Shown: positions 7,952 through 16,468, numbered from the stretch's first letter. The stretch is DNA of 64,000 bases from Pelagimonas varians (GCF_003208435.1 NZ_QKMF01000012.1:83439-147438); one strand, 5' to 3'. The notes: generated by a model from the letters alone, not told the origin. Made by a program: numbers and translations.

Positions 7952-9259
7952 TTACTCGGCAGCCGTCGAGGACGGGTTGTTGGGATGGGTTGTCCAATTG
8001 GCATAATCTGCCTCCACCACTTTGCCAGTGCGTTCGTCCATGGCACCGGGCTGTAGAACCTCCATCGTGATGCAGTTTTCCACCGGACAGACATTCACGC
8101 AAAGATTGCAGGCAACGCATTCGTCATCTTTGACGTCGAACACGCGATCCTCGGTCATCGAAATCGCCTGATGCGAGGTGTCTTCGCAGGCAGCATAACA
8201 GCGACCACATTTGATACAGGCATCTTGATCGATGCGCGCTTTGGTAATGTGGTTGAGGTTCAAATACTGCCAATCCGTGACATTCGGAACTGCTTTGCCG
8301 ATAAAATCGGATGTGCTGGTGTAACCCTGCTCATCCATCCATTGAGACATGCCCGAAATCATTTCCTGAACGATCTTAAAGCCATAAGTCATTGCAGCGG
8401 TACAGACCTGCACATTGCCAGCGCCCAGCACCATAAATTCTGCCGCATCGCGCCAAGTGGTGATCCCGCCAATGCCGGAAATCGGAAGCCCGCGAGTTTC
8501 TGCGTCGCGGGCGATCTCGGCCACCATGTTCATGGCAATCGGTTTCACCGCTGGCCCGCAATAGCCGCCGTGGGTGCCCTTGCCGTCAATCATCGGCTCG
8601 GGTGACATCGCATCAAGGTTAACCGAGGTGATCGAATTTATGGTGTTGATCAAGCTCACCGCATCTGCGCCACCTGCCTTAGCCGCGCGGGCCGGAAAGC
8701 GGACATCGGTGATGTTTGGCGTCAGTTTCACGATCACCGGCTTATCGTAGTACTTTTTGCACCATTCGGTCACCATCTGGATGTATTCCGGCACCTGCCC
8801 AACCGCCGAGCCCATGCCACGTTCGGCCATGCCATGCGGACAGCCAAAGTTCAGCTCGATCCCGTCACATCCGGTTTCCATGACGCGTGGCAAGATCGCT
8901 TTCCAAGCGGCCTCTTCGCAGGGCACCATGATCGACGCGATCAACGCGTGATCAGGGTAGTCCTTTTTCACCCGTGTCATTTCTTCGAGGTTGGTTTCGA
9001 GCGATCTGTCGGTGATAAGCTCGATATTGTTCAATCCCAGCAACCGGCGATCTGCGCCGTGGATCGCGCCATACCGAGGACCGTTTACGTTGACCACAGG
9101 CGGCCCCTCGGACCCCAAGGTTTTCCAAACCACACCGCCCCATCCGGCCTCAAAGGCGCGGCGGACATTGTATTCTTTGTCGGTGGGCGGGGCCGAAGCC
9201 AGCCAGAACGGGTTCGGGCTTTTGATACCCAAGAAGTCTGTTGTCAGATCAGCCATCAT
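7952..9259 (-). CDS. preA: NAD-dependent dihydropyrimidine dehydrogenase, catalytic subunit PreA
   Basis: FMN/iron-sulfur subunit (435 residues) that reduces uracil or thymine to the 5,6-dihydro form, step one of the pathway. The dihydroorotate-dehydrogenase-like barrel runs to about residue 310 (substrate/FMN motifs ELNFGCPHGMAERGMG, KLTPNITD, GIGGITTW). It is followed by two 4Fe-4S ferredoxin motifs: CIKCGRCYAAC and CVACNLCVNVC. The start overlaps the preT stop (ATGA), and PreT and PreA form a complex in known systems. The position aligned with the catalytic cysteine of mammalian DPD (in LACGQ, from memory) is valine here (SAVGQ). Confidence 0.94.
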   Translation of the reverse strand: MMADLTTDFLGIKSPNPFWLASAPPTDKEYNVRRAFEAGWGGVVWKTLGSEGPPVVNVNGPRYGAIHGADRRLLGLNNIELITDRSLETNLEEMTRVKKDYPDHALIASIMVPCEEAAWKAILPRVMETGCDGIELNFGCPHGMAERGMGSAVGQVPEYIQMVTEWCKKYYDKPVIVKLTPNITDVRFPARAAKAGGADAVSLINTINSITSVNLDAMSPEPMIDGKGTHGGYCGPAVKPIAMNMVAEIARDAETRGLPISGIGGITTWRDAAEFMVLGAGNVQVCTAAMTYGFKIVQEMISGMSQWMDEQGYTSTSDFIGKAVPNVTDWQYLNLNHITKARIDQDACIKCGRCYAACEDTSHQAISMTEDRVFDVKDDECVACNLCVNVCPVENCITMEVLQPGAMDERTGKVVEADYANWTTHPNNPSSTAAE

Positions 9260-10596
9260 GCCTCTCCCATCAAAGTTGCGTGGATATTCATTGCGGCGTC
9301 GCGGCCTTCGGCGACGGCGGTTACCGTCAGATCATCGCCTCCGGACGCACAATCGCCGCCAGCCCAAACACCCGCGACCGACGTCTGCCCGGTATCGCCA
9401 ACAGTGATCTTGCCCCCGGCAGTATCCAGCGCATCAGGTGCGCCCGTCAAAGACTGACCAATGGCGGTGAAAAGTTGATCAGCTGGCAGAGTAAAGCCAT
9501 CCTCCAGTGTCACCAGTTTACCGTTCTGGGTTTCCGTATAAGCAAAGCGAACACCGGTCAGACTGCCGTTGCCTTCAATCCCGATTGGGGTGGCATTGTG
9601 GATGATCCGAACGCCCTTTTGCGCCGCCAAATCCTGTTCAAACTCAGAGGCAGCCATGGCCTCTTGGCCGCGGCGATACACAATCGTAACATCCTGCGCG
9701 CCAAGCAATTTTGCCTGTGCACCCGCGTCGATCGCGGTCATACCACCGCCAACAACAACAACACGACGACCGATGGACATGCCAGTTAAATCAGTAGCTT
9801 GACGCAGTTCTTCGATAAAGCTGGTCGCGGGCATCACGCCGTCTTTGTCTTCGCCGTCAAGGCGCAGCGCATTCACTCCGCCTAGCCCCATCCCGAGGAA
9901 AACCGCGTCAAAATCAGCCTGTAGACTGTCCAACGAAATACCATCGCCGAGGCCGGAACTGTAGCGGATTTCGATGCCGCCGATTTTCAGCAGCCAATCG
10001 ACTTCGGCCTGCGCAAAGTCATTGGTGGATTTATAGGCCGCGATGCCGAATTCATTCAATCCGCCGCCCTTTGCACGGGCTTCGAAAATAACTGCGTCGT
10101 GGCCGTGCATCGCCAAACGGTGCGCACAGGCCAAACCTGCGGGCCCTGCCCCAACAACGGCAACCTTTTTGCCGGTAGAAGCCGCGCGGCTAAACGGATG
10201 TGTCCCTGATGCCATCAAGGTGTCGGTGGCAAAACGCTGCAAGCGACCAATTTCAACAGGTTTGCCTTCCGCTGTCTCACGTACGCAGACTTCTTCGCAC
10301 AGGGTCTCTGTGGGACATACGCGGGCACACATGCCGCCCAGGATATTGTCCTCAAGGATTGTCCGCGCGGCCGATTCCGCTGTTCCAGTTGCGATTTGAC
10401 GAATGAAAAGCGGAATGTCGATGGATGTCGGACAGGCCACCTGACATGGCGCATCGTGGCAAAAATAGCAGCGATCTGCGGCGACCAGCGCTTCGTGCGC
10501 GTCATAGGCCGGATGCAGATCCGAGAAGTTGGCATCCAGCGCTTTGGCGTCCAATCGCCCCGCTGTGATCCCATCCTCGAATTGTTTCGAACTCAT
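9256..10596 (-). CDS. preT: NAD-dependent dihydropyrimidine dehydrogenase, electron-input subunit PreT
   Basis: A 446-residue GltD-like flavoprotein that passes electrons from NAD(P)H to PreA. The N-terminal cysteine-rich iron-sulfur domain shows CYFCHDAPCQVACPTSIDIP and GMCARVCPTETLCEEVC. The FAD Rossmann motif VVGAGPAGLACAH starts near residue 150 and the nucleotide motif VVVGGGMTAIDAG near residue 285. It is the first gene of the preTA operon, with AGGGGTT before the ATG and a RutR-like box about 70 bases upstream. With hydA and hyuC it completes reductive pyrimidine degradation in this locus. Confidence 0.94.
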   Translation of the reverse strand: MSSKQFEDGITAGRLDAKALDANFSDLHPAYDAHEALVAADRCYFCHDAPCQVACPTSIDIPLFIRQIATGTAESAARTILEDNILGGMCARVCPTETLCEEVCVRETAEGKPVEIGRLQRFATDTLMASGTHPFSRAASTGKKVAVVGAGPAGLACAHRLAMHGHDAVIFEARAKGGGLNEFGIAAYKSTNDFAQAEVDWLLKIGGIEIRYSSGLGDGISLDSLQADFDAVFLGMGLGGVNALRLDGEDKDGVMPATSFIEELRQATDLTGMSIGRRVVVVGGGMTAIDAGAQAKLLGAQDVTIVYRRGQEAMAASEFEQDLAAQKGVRIIHNATPIGIEGNGSLTGVRFAYTETQNGKLVTLEDGFTLPADQLFTAIGQSLTGAPDALDTAGGKITVGDTGQTSVAGVWAGGDCASGGDDLTVTAVAEGRDAAMNIHATLMGEA

Positions 10597-10667
10597 GGCT
10601 AACCCCTGTTGTCGGTATTGCTTGATGTCAGCCTCACATGATTCTGAATTTTATCAAACGATAAATT

Positions 10668-10683
10668 TTGACCATTTGGTACA
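10668..10683. promoter_or_regulatory. RutR-like operator upstream of preT
   Basis: TTGACCATTTGGTACA keeps the whole left half-site (TTGACCA) and TGGT of the right half of the RutR consensus, with two mismatches at the right end. It is in the 141-base region between preT and the LacI gene. A weaker match than the two boxes near 6.0 kb, but it would put preTA in the same regulon. Confidence 0.6.
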
Positions 10684-10737
10684 TTTTTCAGGAAGTTGTT
10701 CAAAAATCAGGCAAAAAATATTGATCGAGCCTAAGAC

Positions 10738-11724
10738 TTAACCACCTAGATATACGATCTGGGGCATCAGTTGAACGCATTTGTCCGTATCGCCGTCCAA
10801 AACCATCTGCGCCGCAATTTGCCCGATCTCGCGTCTAGGTGTCCGCGTGGTCACAATTTGGGCTGGCAGGGATTCGGAGAATTCCAGCCCGTTGAACCCC
10901 GCCAAGATGACACCTTTTGGCACACAAATCCCCTGCGCTAGGCAGTGAAACAATCCGCCTGCGGCCAAATCATCATTCGAATAGTAGATTGCGTCCAAGT
11001 CAGGATGCTCTTGCATCAGTTGCCGCGTTTGTGCCCGCCCGGCCGGTGCCGATGATGGTGTGTCCGACGTTTGTATGGCGGTGATTTCCAGCCCGGCATC
11101 CCTCAAAGCGCCGCGAAACCCGTCCAAGCGCTTGGTCGCTCGAATGTCAAAAATTTGCGTGCAGTTCACATAGCCTATTTTGCGTGCTCCGCTGGCCAGC
11201 AAGGTGCGCGCCATTTCGGCCCCTGCCTGGGTATGCGAAATCCCGACGCAGTTTCCGATCGCTGTGCCATCAACATCCATCACCTGCACCAGCGTTTGTT
11301 CAGACTGTCGCAACAAAATCTTGGCCGCTTCAGGATGATCCAGACCGGTCACGATTAATCCGGCGGGCCGCCAACTCAGCATGTTGCGCAGCACGTCAAG
11401 TTCGGTATCGGGGTTATAGTTTGTGACGCCGAAAACCGGCTGAAGCCCACTGCCCTCGATGGTTTCGACGATGCCCGTCAGCATTTCAGCAAACACCGTA
11501 TTGGTCAGGCTGGGAACGACGACCCCCACCAGTTGCGTGCGCTTCGAGGACAAAGAGGCCGCCAATGGGTTGGCCACATACCCTATTTGCGCCGCAGCTT
11601 GCTGAACGCGATCCCGGCTAAGCTGAGAGACCTCAGGCGCACCGCGCAGCGCCCGGCTTGCGGTCATCTTACTGACCCCCGCCACCGCCGCAACATCAGC
11701 CAAAGTTGCCTTTTGCGTCATCAT
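10738..11724 (-). CDS. LacI-family transcriptional regulator of the threonate operon
   Basis: A 328-residue repressor. The helix-turn-helix and hinge are typical (ATLADVAAVAGVSKMTASRALRG in the first 30 residues, then NPLAASLSSKRT), followed by the periplasmic-binding-like effector domain (VGVVVPSLTN to the C-terminus). I start it at 11724 (MMTQKATLADV); an upstream in-frame ATG at 11772 would add 16 residues of non-family sequence. It is divergent from ltnD with the CGGTATCGATACCG palindrome between them. The effector is likely threonate, erythronate or a pathway intermediate (inference from context). Confidence 0.92.
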   Translation of the reverse strand: MMTQKATLADVAAVAGVSKMTASRALRGAPEVSQLSRDRVQQAAAQIGYVANPLAASLSSKRTQLVGVVVPSLTNTVFAEMLTGIVETIEGSGLQPVFGVTNYNPDTELDVLRNMLSWRPAGLIVTGLDHPEAAKILLRQSEQTLVQVMDVDGTAIGNCVGISHTQAGAEMARTLLASGARKIGYVNCTQIFDIRATKRLDGFRGALRDAGLEITAIQTSDTPSSAPAGRAQTRQLMQEHPDLDAIYYSNDDLAAGGLFHCLAQGICVPKGVILAGFNGLEFSESLPAQIVTTRTPRREIGQIAAQMVLDGDTDKCVQLMPQIVYLGG

Positions 11725-11772
11725 GTTCTCACATTCAAAAATTACAACACGACCATACAGGTCCACCGCCAA

Positions 11773-11805
11773 TTGACAACCGGTATCGATACCGTTACCG
11801 ATACC
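11773..11805 (+). promoter_or_regulatory. Promoter with LacI-type operator in front of ltnD
   Basis: A consensus -35 TTGACA (11773-11778) is followed by the perfect 14-base palindrome CGGTATCGATACCG (11781-11794) and a further CGATACC half-site (11799-11805), a direct repeat 12 bases from the first. The palindrome fills the spacer of the promoter, a classical place for LacI-family repression. The -10 element is not clear. Confidence 0.7.
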
Positions 11806-11825
11806 ACAACATCAGGAGTGACAGC

Positions 11826-12722
11826 ATGCATCAAAACGTTACGGTAATCGGACTTGGATCGATGGGCTATGGCATGGCCAAATCAGCTCTGGCTGCCGGA
11901 CACTCCGTCTGGGGCTCGGATCTAAATGCAGATCAAACGGCCAAGTTTCAGGCCGAGGGTGGCCAAACTTCGGATATGGCGCAAAATTTGGATCAAATCG
12001 ATGCCGCTGCAGTGGTTGTTTTGAACGCCGCTCAAACCGAAAGTGTGATGTTTGGCGATCATGGTATCGTTGCGCAGATGCGCACCGGGGCTGTGGTGCT
12101 AGGCTGTGCAACGGTCCCACCAGAGTTTGCCAAAGACATGGAAGCGCGCTGCGCCGCACAGGGCGTTCATTACCTTGATGCCCCTATCTCCGGCGGCTCG
12201 ATCAAGGCCGCGCATGGCCAATTGTCGATCATGGCTGCTGGAACGGACCAAGCCTTTGCCGCGGCGCGCCCTTTGCTGGACGCCATCGCTGAAACCGTAT
12301 TCGAACTGGGCGATCACGCCGGACCCGGCAGTGCGATGAAAGCAGTGAACCAACTGTTGGCTGGTGTTCATATCGCCACAATGGCCGAAGCCTTGACCTT
12401 TGGTATGACCCAAGGCGTATCACCCGACGATTTTGTCAAGGTGATCAGCAAATGCGCAGGCACCAGCTGGATGCTTGAAAATCGTGCACCCCATATTGCG
12501 CAGGGCGATTATACACCGCACAGTCAGGTCAATATCTGGCCCAAGGATTTGGGCATTGTTCTTGATGTCGCCAAGTCTGCACAGTTCAGCGCGCCGATCA
12601 CAGCAGTCGCTCTCCAACAATTCATTGCCGCCGCCGGCATGGGCCTTGGAGCCGAAGATGATGCTGCGGTTGCCAAAGTTTATGCCCGCAATGCCGGTTT
12701 GACTCTACCAGGAGAAGCCTAA
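11826..12722 (+). CDS. ltnD: L-threonate dehydrogenase (beta-hydroxyacid dehydrogenase family)
   Basis: NAD-dependent oxidation of L-threonate to 2-oxo-tetronate, first step of the pathway. The 298-residue protein has the N-terminal Rossmann motif VIGLGSMGYGMA, the substrate motif DAPISGGSIKAAHGQLSIMAAG split across residues 115-140, and the catalytic lysine in SAMKAVNQLLAG. The ATG at 11826 has AGGAGTG upstream. The family also includes 3-hydroxyisobutyrate and D-erythronate-side enzymes, but the otnK-otnC-otnI genes behind it make a tetronate substrate much more likely. First gene of a five-gene operon. Confidence 0.9.
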   Translation: MHQNVTVIGLGSMGYGMAKSALAAGHSVWGSDLNADQTAKFQAEGGQTSDMAQNLDQIDAAAVVVLNAAQTESVMFGDHGIVAQMRTGAVVLGCATVPPEFAKDMEARCAAQGVHYLDAPISGGSIKAAHGQLSIMAAGTDQAFAAARPLLDAIAETVFELGDHAGPGSAMKAVNQLLAGVHIATMAEALTFGMTQGVSPDDFVKVISKCAGTSWMLENRAPHIAQGDYTPHSQVNIWPKDLGIVLDVAKSAQFSAPITAVALQQFIAAAGMGLGAEDDAAVAKVYARNAGLTLPGEA

Positions 12723-12725
12723 CCC

Positions 12726-13100
12726 ATGCCCAATATTGCCCTAGTTGCCCATGACGCGATGAAAGCGGAAATCGTTGATTGGGCCAGCCATCATAAATCC
12801 CGTCTGGTCGGCCACAATATCTATGCCACTGGAACCACCGGTGGCCGGCTCCAAGACGATGCCGGATTGAACGTCGAGCGTCTGCTAAGCGGCCCTTTGG
12901 GCGGCGATGCCCAGCTTGGAGCAATGATTGCGGAAAAGCGGCTGGATGCGCTGATCTTTTTCATCGACCCCCTGTCAGCGCTTCCGCATGACGTGGATGT
13001 CAAATCCCTGTTACGGTTGGCGATTTTGTATAACACACCGCTTGCCGTGAACCGGTCTACGGCCACCGCATTGGTGCGTCACCTCCAGAACAAGGATTGA
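12726..13100 (+). CDS. mgsA: Methylglyoxal synthase
   Basis: Converts dihydroxyacetone phosphate to methylglyoxal and phosphate. The 124-residue protein closely follows the E. coli enzyme: VAHDAMK (H9, equals H19), YATGTTG phosphate loop, GPLGGD with the catalytic base D61 (equals D71), FFIDPLSALPHDVDVK with D81, H88 and D91 (equal D91, H98, D101). It is shorter than E. coli MgsA at both ends, ending soon after the NRSTATALV stretch. It lies three bases after ltnD and four before otnK, inside an operon whose end product is DHAP, so it may act as an overflow outlet (inference). Confidence 0.93.
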   Translation: MPNIALVAHDAMKAEIVDWASHHKSRLVGHNIYATGTTGGRLQDDAGLNVERLLSGPLGGDAQLGAMIAEKRLDALIFFIDPLSALPHDVDVKSLLRLAILYNTPLAVNRSTATALVRHLQNKD

Positions 13101-13104
13101 GTCC

Positions 13105-14376
13105 ATGACAACGGTGTTGGGATGCATTGCCGATGATTTCACCGGTGCCACTGACTTGGCAGGCCTTTTGGCGCGTTCGGGTGTGCGTGTCAGTTTGCGC
13201 ATGGGTGTGCCAAGCGAGCCGCCAGGCGATACCGCCGCTTTTGAAGTTATTGCCCTGAAATCGCGCACTGCGCCGGTGAAGGACGCCGTGGCCGAAACCC
13301 GGCAAGCCCTCAAATGGCTTCAAGCCGCGGGTGCCAAGCGGTTCTTTTGGAAATACTGTTCCACCTTTGACAGCACAGCGACCGGCAACATCGGTCCCGT
13401 GGCCGAAGCCCTCATGGATGATCTCGGCTGTGACCAGACGATCTACTGTCCGGCCTTTCCCGAAAACGGCCGCTCGATCTTTATGGGCAACTTGTTTGTG
13501 GGCCAGCAACCGCTTGCCGAAAGCCCGATGAAAGATCACCCGCTGACCCCCATGCAAGACAGCAACCTGATGCGTCTTTTGACGCCGCAGGTCACCCGCC
13601 CGGTAGGACTTGCGGACAGGCTGACAGTGGCGCGCGGCGCACAGGCATTGCGGGCAGATCTGGCCGCGCAAAAGGCGCAAGGCACAGCCCATGTTGTGGT
13701 TGATGCCGTGGCAAACTCGGATTTGGAAATCATCGCCGAGGCCTGCCGCGATATGGTTTTGATGACCGGCGGGTCAGCCGTTGCCATGCCCCTGCCTGCG
13801 TTGTATTTGGCCGATGGCACATTGTCAGCCGACGCGCCCAAAGCCGTCACTCCAACACTTGAGGCCGGCAGCATTCTTTTGTCCGGCAGTTGTTCCGCGA
13901 TGACCAACAAACAGGTTGCGCAATACCAAACGACCGGTGCGCCATCCTATCAGCTGGACCCGTTGACCTTGGCAAACAGCGGCCCGCAGACGGTGCTTGA
14001 GTGGTTGTCCAAACAGGATTTGTCCCAAGCACCCTTGATCTACGCAACAGCCTCGCCCGACAGCGTTAAAGCAGCCCAAGCCAAACTGGGCGTGGCCGAA
14101 GCCGGTGAATTGATCGAAAGCGTCCTCGCGGCCTGCGCCGTTGCAGCACGCGATGCTGGGGCGCGCCGGTTCATTGCTGCAGGCGGTGAAACCTCTGGCG
14201 CAATCACCAAGGCTTTGGGTGTGACCCAGCTGGATATTGGCGCGGAAATTGCGCCGGGCGTGCCGTGGTGTTACGCAATATCAAACAGCCACCAAATTGC
14301 GCTGACCCTCAAATCCGGTAACTTTGGGACCGAGACGTTCTTTGCCGACGCCCTCGCCAAATTGGAGGCGGCATGA
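13105..14376 (+). CDS. otnK: 3-oxo-tetronate kinase
   Basis: ATP-dependent kinase of the former DUF1537 family, 423 residues, forming 3-oxo-tetronate 4-phosphate. The N-terminal substrate domain begins with the diagnostic IADDFTGATDLAG motif (residues 8-20) and KYCSTFDST. The C-terminal nucleotide-binding domain has the conserved GGETSGAITKALGV segment. Fits the operon order ltnD-otnK-otnC-otnI known for L-threonate catabolism. Its stop overlaps the otnC start by four bases. Confidence 0.94.
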   Translation: MTTVLGCIADDFTGATDLAGLLARSGVRVSLRMGVPSEPPGDTAAFEVIALKSRTAPVKDAVAETRQALKWLQAAGAKRFFWKYCSTFDSTATGNIGPVAEALMDDLGCDQTIYCPAFPENGRSIFMGNLFVGQQPLAESPMKDHPLTPMQDSNLMRLLTPQVTRPVGLADRLTVARGAQALRADLAAQKAQGTAHVVVDAVANSDLEIIAEACRDMVLMTGGSAVAMPLPALYLADGTLSADAPKAVTPTLEAGSILLSGSCSAMTNKQVAQYQTTGAPSYQLDPLTLANSGPQTVLEWLSKQDLSQAPLIYATASPDSVKAAQAKLGVAEAGELIESVLAACAVAARDAGARRFIAAGGETSGAITKALGVTQLDIGAEIAPGVPWCYAISNSHQIALTLKSGNFGTETFFADALAKLEAA

Positions 14377-15023
14377 CCTCGGAAACCCAGCTTCGTGAAC
14401 AAATATGTCTTTTGGCCAAGTCGATGTTTGATCGCGGGCTTACCGGTGGATCAACAGGCAATATTTCCGCCCGCACCGAAGACGGTGGATTGCTGGTCAG
14501 TCCGACCGGCACCAGCTTTGGCCGCCTTGATCCAGGTCGCCTCAGCCGGTTTGATGCCGAAGGGATTTTGATATCTGGCGACAAGCCGACCAAGGAAATG
14601 CCCCTGCATTCCGCCTTTTACGAAACACGCAGCACCGCTGGTGCCGTGGTTCATCTGCACTCATGCCATTCGGTGGCTCTGTCGATGATGCCCGACGTCG
14701 ATCCTGACAATTTCCTGCCCCCCTTGACACCTTATGGAATTATGAAGTTGGGTAAGGTTCAGCTGCTGCCCTTTTTTATGCCGGGTGATCCGGCCATGGG
14801 CGACGCAGTGCGCGGGCTGGCAGGCAAACGAAGCGCTGTGATGTTGGCCAATCATGGCCCCGTTGTCGCGGGCAAAGACATCGAAGCCGCCTGCAACGCC
14901 ATTGAAGAATTAGAAGACACAGCACGACTGGCGATGATGACACGCGGCATGGCCCCGCGCGCATTGACCCTCGATCAGGTGCAAACCCTGGTAACCAAGT
15001 TTGAAGTAGAGTGGGACGTATGA
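14373..15023 (+). CDS. otnC: 3-oxo-tetronate 4-phosphate decarboxylase (class II aldolase family)
   Basis: A 216-residue enzyme of the aldolase II/adducin family that decarboxylates 3-oxo-tetronate 4-phosphate to DHAP and CO2. Visible features: GNISAR phosphate-binding segment, TGTSFG loop, metal-binding histidines in VVHLHSCHS, and the third histidine in ANHGPVVAG. The specific assignment rests on co-transcription with otnK and otnI; by sequence alone it could be a fuculose-phosphate aldolase-like protein. Overlaps both neighbours by ATGA junctions. Confidence 0.9.
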   Translation: MTSETQLREQICLLAKSMFDRGLTGGSTGNISARTEDGGLLVSPTGTSFGRLDPGRLSRFDAEGILISGDKPTKEMPLHSAFYETRSTAGAVVHLHSCHSVALSMMPDVDPDNFLPPLTPYGIMKLGKVQLLPFFMPGDPAMGDAVRGLAGKRSAVMLANHGPVVAGKDIEAACNAIEELEDTARLAMMTRGMAPRALTLDQVQTLVTKFEVEWDV

Positions 15024-15787
15024 AGTTTTCAGCCAACCTTGGCTTTTTGTGGGCCGATCGCCCTTTGCCAGACGCCATTCGCGCCGCCCATGCAGCCGGT
15101 TTTGACGCGGTTGAATGCCATTGGCCGTATGATTTTCCTGCCGCCGAGGTGAAAGCCGCGCTGGAGGAAACCGGCCTATCAATGCTGGGTCTCAACACCC
15201 GCCGCGGCGATGTCACTGCCGGCGAAAACGGTTTGGCCGCCCTGCCCGGCCGCGAGACAGAGGCGCGCGAGGCGATTGACCAATCCATCAGCTACGCCTT
15301 GGCCGTCGGGGCAAACTGCATACATGTCATGGCCGGATTTGCATCGGGACAGCAGGCCCATGACTGCTTTGTCGGCAACCTCACTTATGCCTGCGCCAAG
15401 GCCGCGCCCTACGACTTGACGATCCTGATCGAGCCATTGAACCGCCACGATGCCCCCGGCTATTTTCTGACCACCACCGGGCAAGCCCGCGACATCATCG
15501 AAAAAATCGCAAACCCGATCCTGAAGCTGATGTTTGATTGCTATCATGTGCAACTGATGGAGGGCGACATTAGCCATCGCCTGCATGATCTGTTGCCGTT
15601 GATCGGGCATATCCAATTTGCCTCCGTCCCTGATCGCGGACCACCAGATCGCGGTGAATTGAACTATGGCCACATCTTTCAGGTGATCCGTGATTTGGGG
15701 TATGACAGCCCGCTGGGGGCCGAATACAAACCCCAAGGCATGTCAGACTGGGATCTTGGCTGGCTGCACGACGCGCAAGAGCTTTAA
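15020..15787 (+). CDS. otnI: 2-oxo-tetronate isomerase (hydroxypyruvate-isomerase family)
   Basis: A TIM-barrel isomerase of 255 residues that converts 2-oxo-tetronate to 3-oxo-tetronate. Family features: MKFSANLGFLW start, EPLNRHD with a metal-binding glutamate, FDCYHVQLMEGD, and the C-terminal GAEYKP with the second catalytic glutamate. The start at 15020 uses the ATGA overlap with otnC; an ATG at 15011 would add only three residues. Last gene of the operon, followed by a strong terminator. No transporter for threonate is encoded in this operon. Confidence 0.91.
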   Translation: MKFSANLGFLWADRPLPDAIRAAHAAGFDAVECHWPYDFPAAEVKAALEETGLSMLGLNTRRGDVTAGENGLAALPGRETEAREAIDQSISYALAVGANCIHVMAGFASGQQAHDCFVGNLTYACAKAAPYDLTILIEPLNRHDAPGYFLTTTGQARDIIEKIANPILKLMFDCYHVQLMEGDISHRLHDLLPLIGHIQFASVPDRGPPDRGELNYGHIFQVIRDLGYDSPLGAEYKPQGMSDWDLGWLHDAQEL

Positions 15788-15818
15788 TCCCCCCAAACAC
15801 AACTGCCCAACCAGTTCA

Positions 15819-15858
15819 GATCGCGGCCCTTAACGGGCTGCGATCATTTGCATTTTTG
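15819..15858 (+). terminator. Intrinsic terminator of the threonate operon
   Basis: GATCGCGGCCC-ttaac-GGGCTGCGATC forms an 11-base stem (one G-T pair) from 15819 to 15845, followed by the T-rich stretch ATTTGCATTTTTG. Confidence 0.8.
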
Positions 15859-15930
15859 CGTCTGGAACACTCCTGTATCGTTCATTTCCGTTGCGGAACG
15901 CTGCCCGTTCGCGTCAACAAAATATCACTT

Positions 15931-15968
15931 TTCAAATATTTCCTCTTTTGAATGGTTCATTTTTTGAA
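15931..15968. promoter_or_regulatory. Candidate MarR operator region
   Basis: Two AT-rich inverted repeats precede the marR-type gene: TTCAAA-N10-TTTGAA within 15931-15952, and TTCA-tttttT-TGAA within 15956-15968. Both lie 33-70 bases before the start and have the form expected of MarR-family autoregulatory sites. AT-rich palindromes arise easily by chance, so this is tentative. Confidence 0.4.
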
Positions 15969-16000
15969 GTATATGGCAGATCTGACCAAATGGACTCATC

Positions 16001-16468
16001 ATGCCTACACCAGACACACCCACCAAAAGCGTTTTCGATATCCATGCCCTTGAAGGCATCTATTTACTGTATTGGAAGATGGAAGACTGCACAGAGGCCA
16101 TCGACATACCGATACCCCTCAGCAAAAAAGAACGGCACATGCTGGTCTGCCTCGATCAACCACGCCGCATGGGCGATTTGGCACGCGAGCTTTTGGCCCT
16201 GCCCTCAACGGTCACAGCAATGGCAGACACACTTGAAGCCAAAGGACTTTTGTTCCGCGAACGCGACCCGAATGATCGCCGCGCCTGGCTTTTGTCCCTG
16301 ACCGAGCAAGGTCACGACATGCGCAAGGTTATGGCCAGCAAGGCCAGCGATCTGTTTCGCGACATCTCGGGCTTGTCTGATGACGAACTCGATCAATTTG
16401 CCAAAATCGCTTTGAAAATTCGCAGCCGGATTATGGAAACCGGAATGCCGAAAGGACCCCAAACGTGA
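16001..16468 (+). CDS. MarR-family transcriptional regulator of the efflux operon
   Basis: A 155-residue winged-helix regulator: HTH around residues 55-80 (RRMGDLARELLALPSTVTAMADTL), then the wing with the MarR signature RDPNDRRAWLLSLTEQG. It overlaps the membrane-fusion-protein gene by four bases, so it most likely represses its own operon and responds to a transported compound. It starts at 16001, with AT-rich inverted repeats upstream. Confidence 0.92.
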   Translation: MPTPDTPTKSVFDIHALEGIYLLYWKMEDCTEAIDIPIPLSKKERHMLVCLDQPRRMGDLARELLALPSTVTAMADTLEAKGLLFRERDPNDRRAWLLSLTEQGHDMRKVMASKASDLFRDISGLSDDELDQFAKIALKIRSRIMETGMPKGPQT

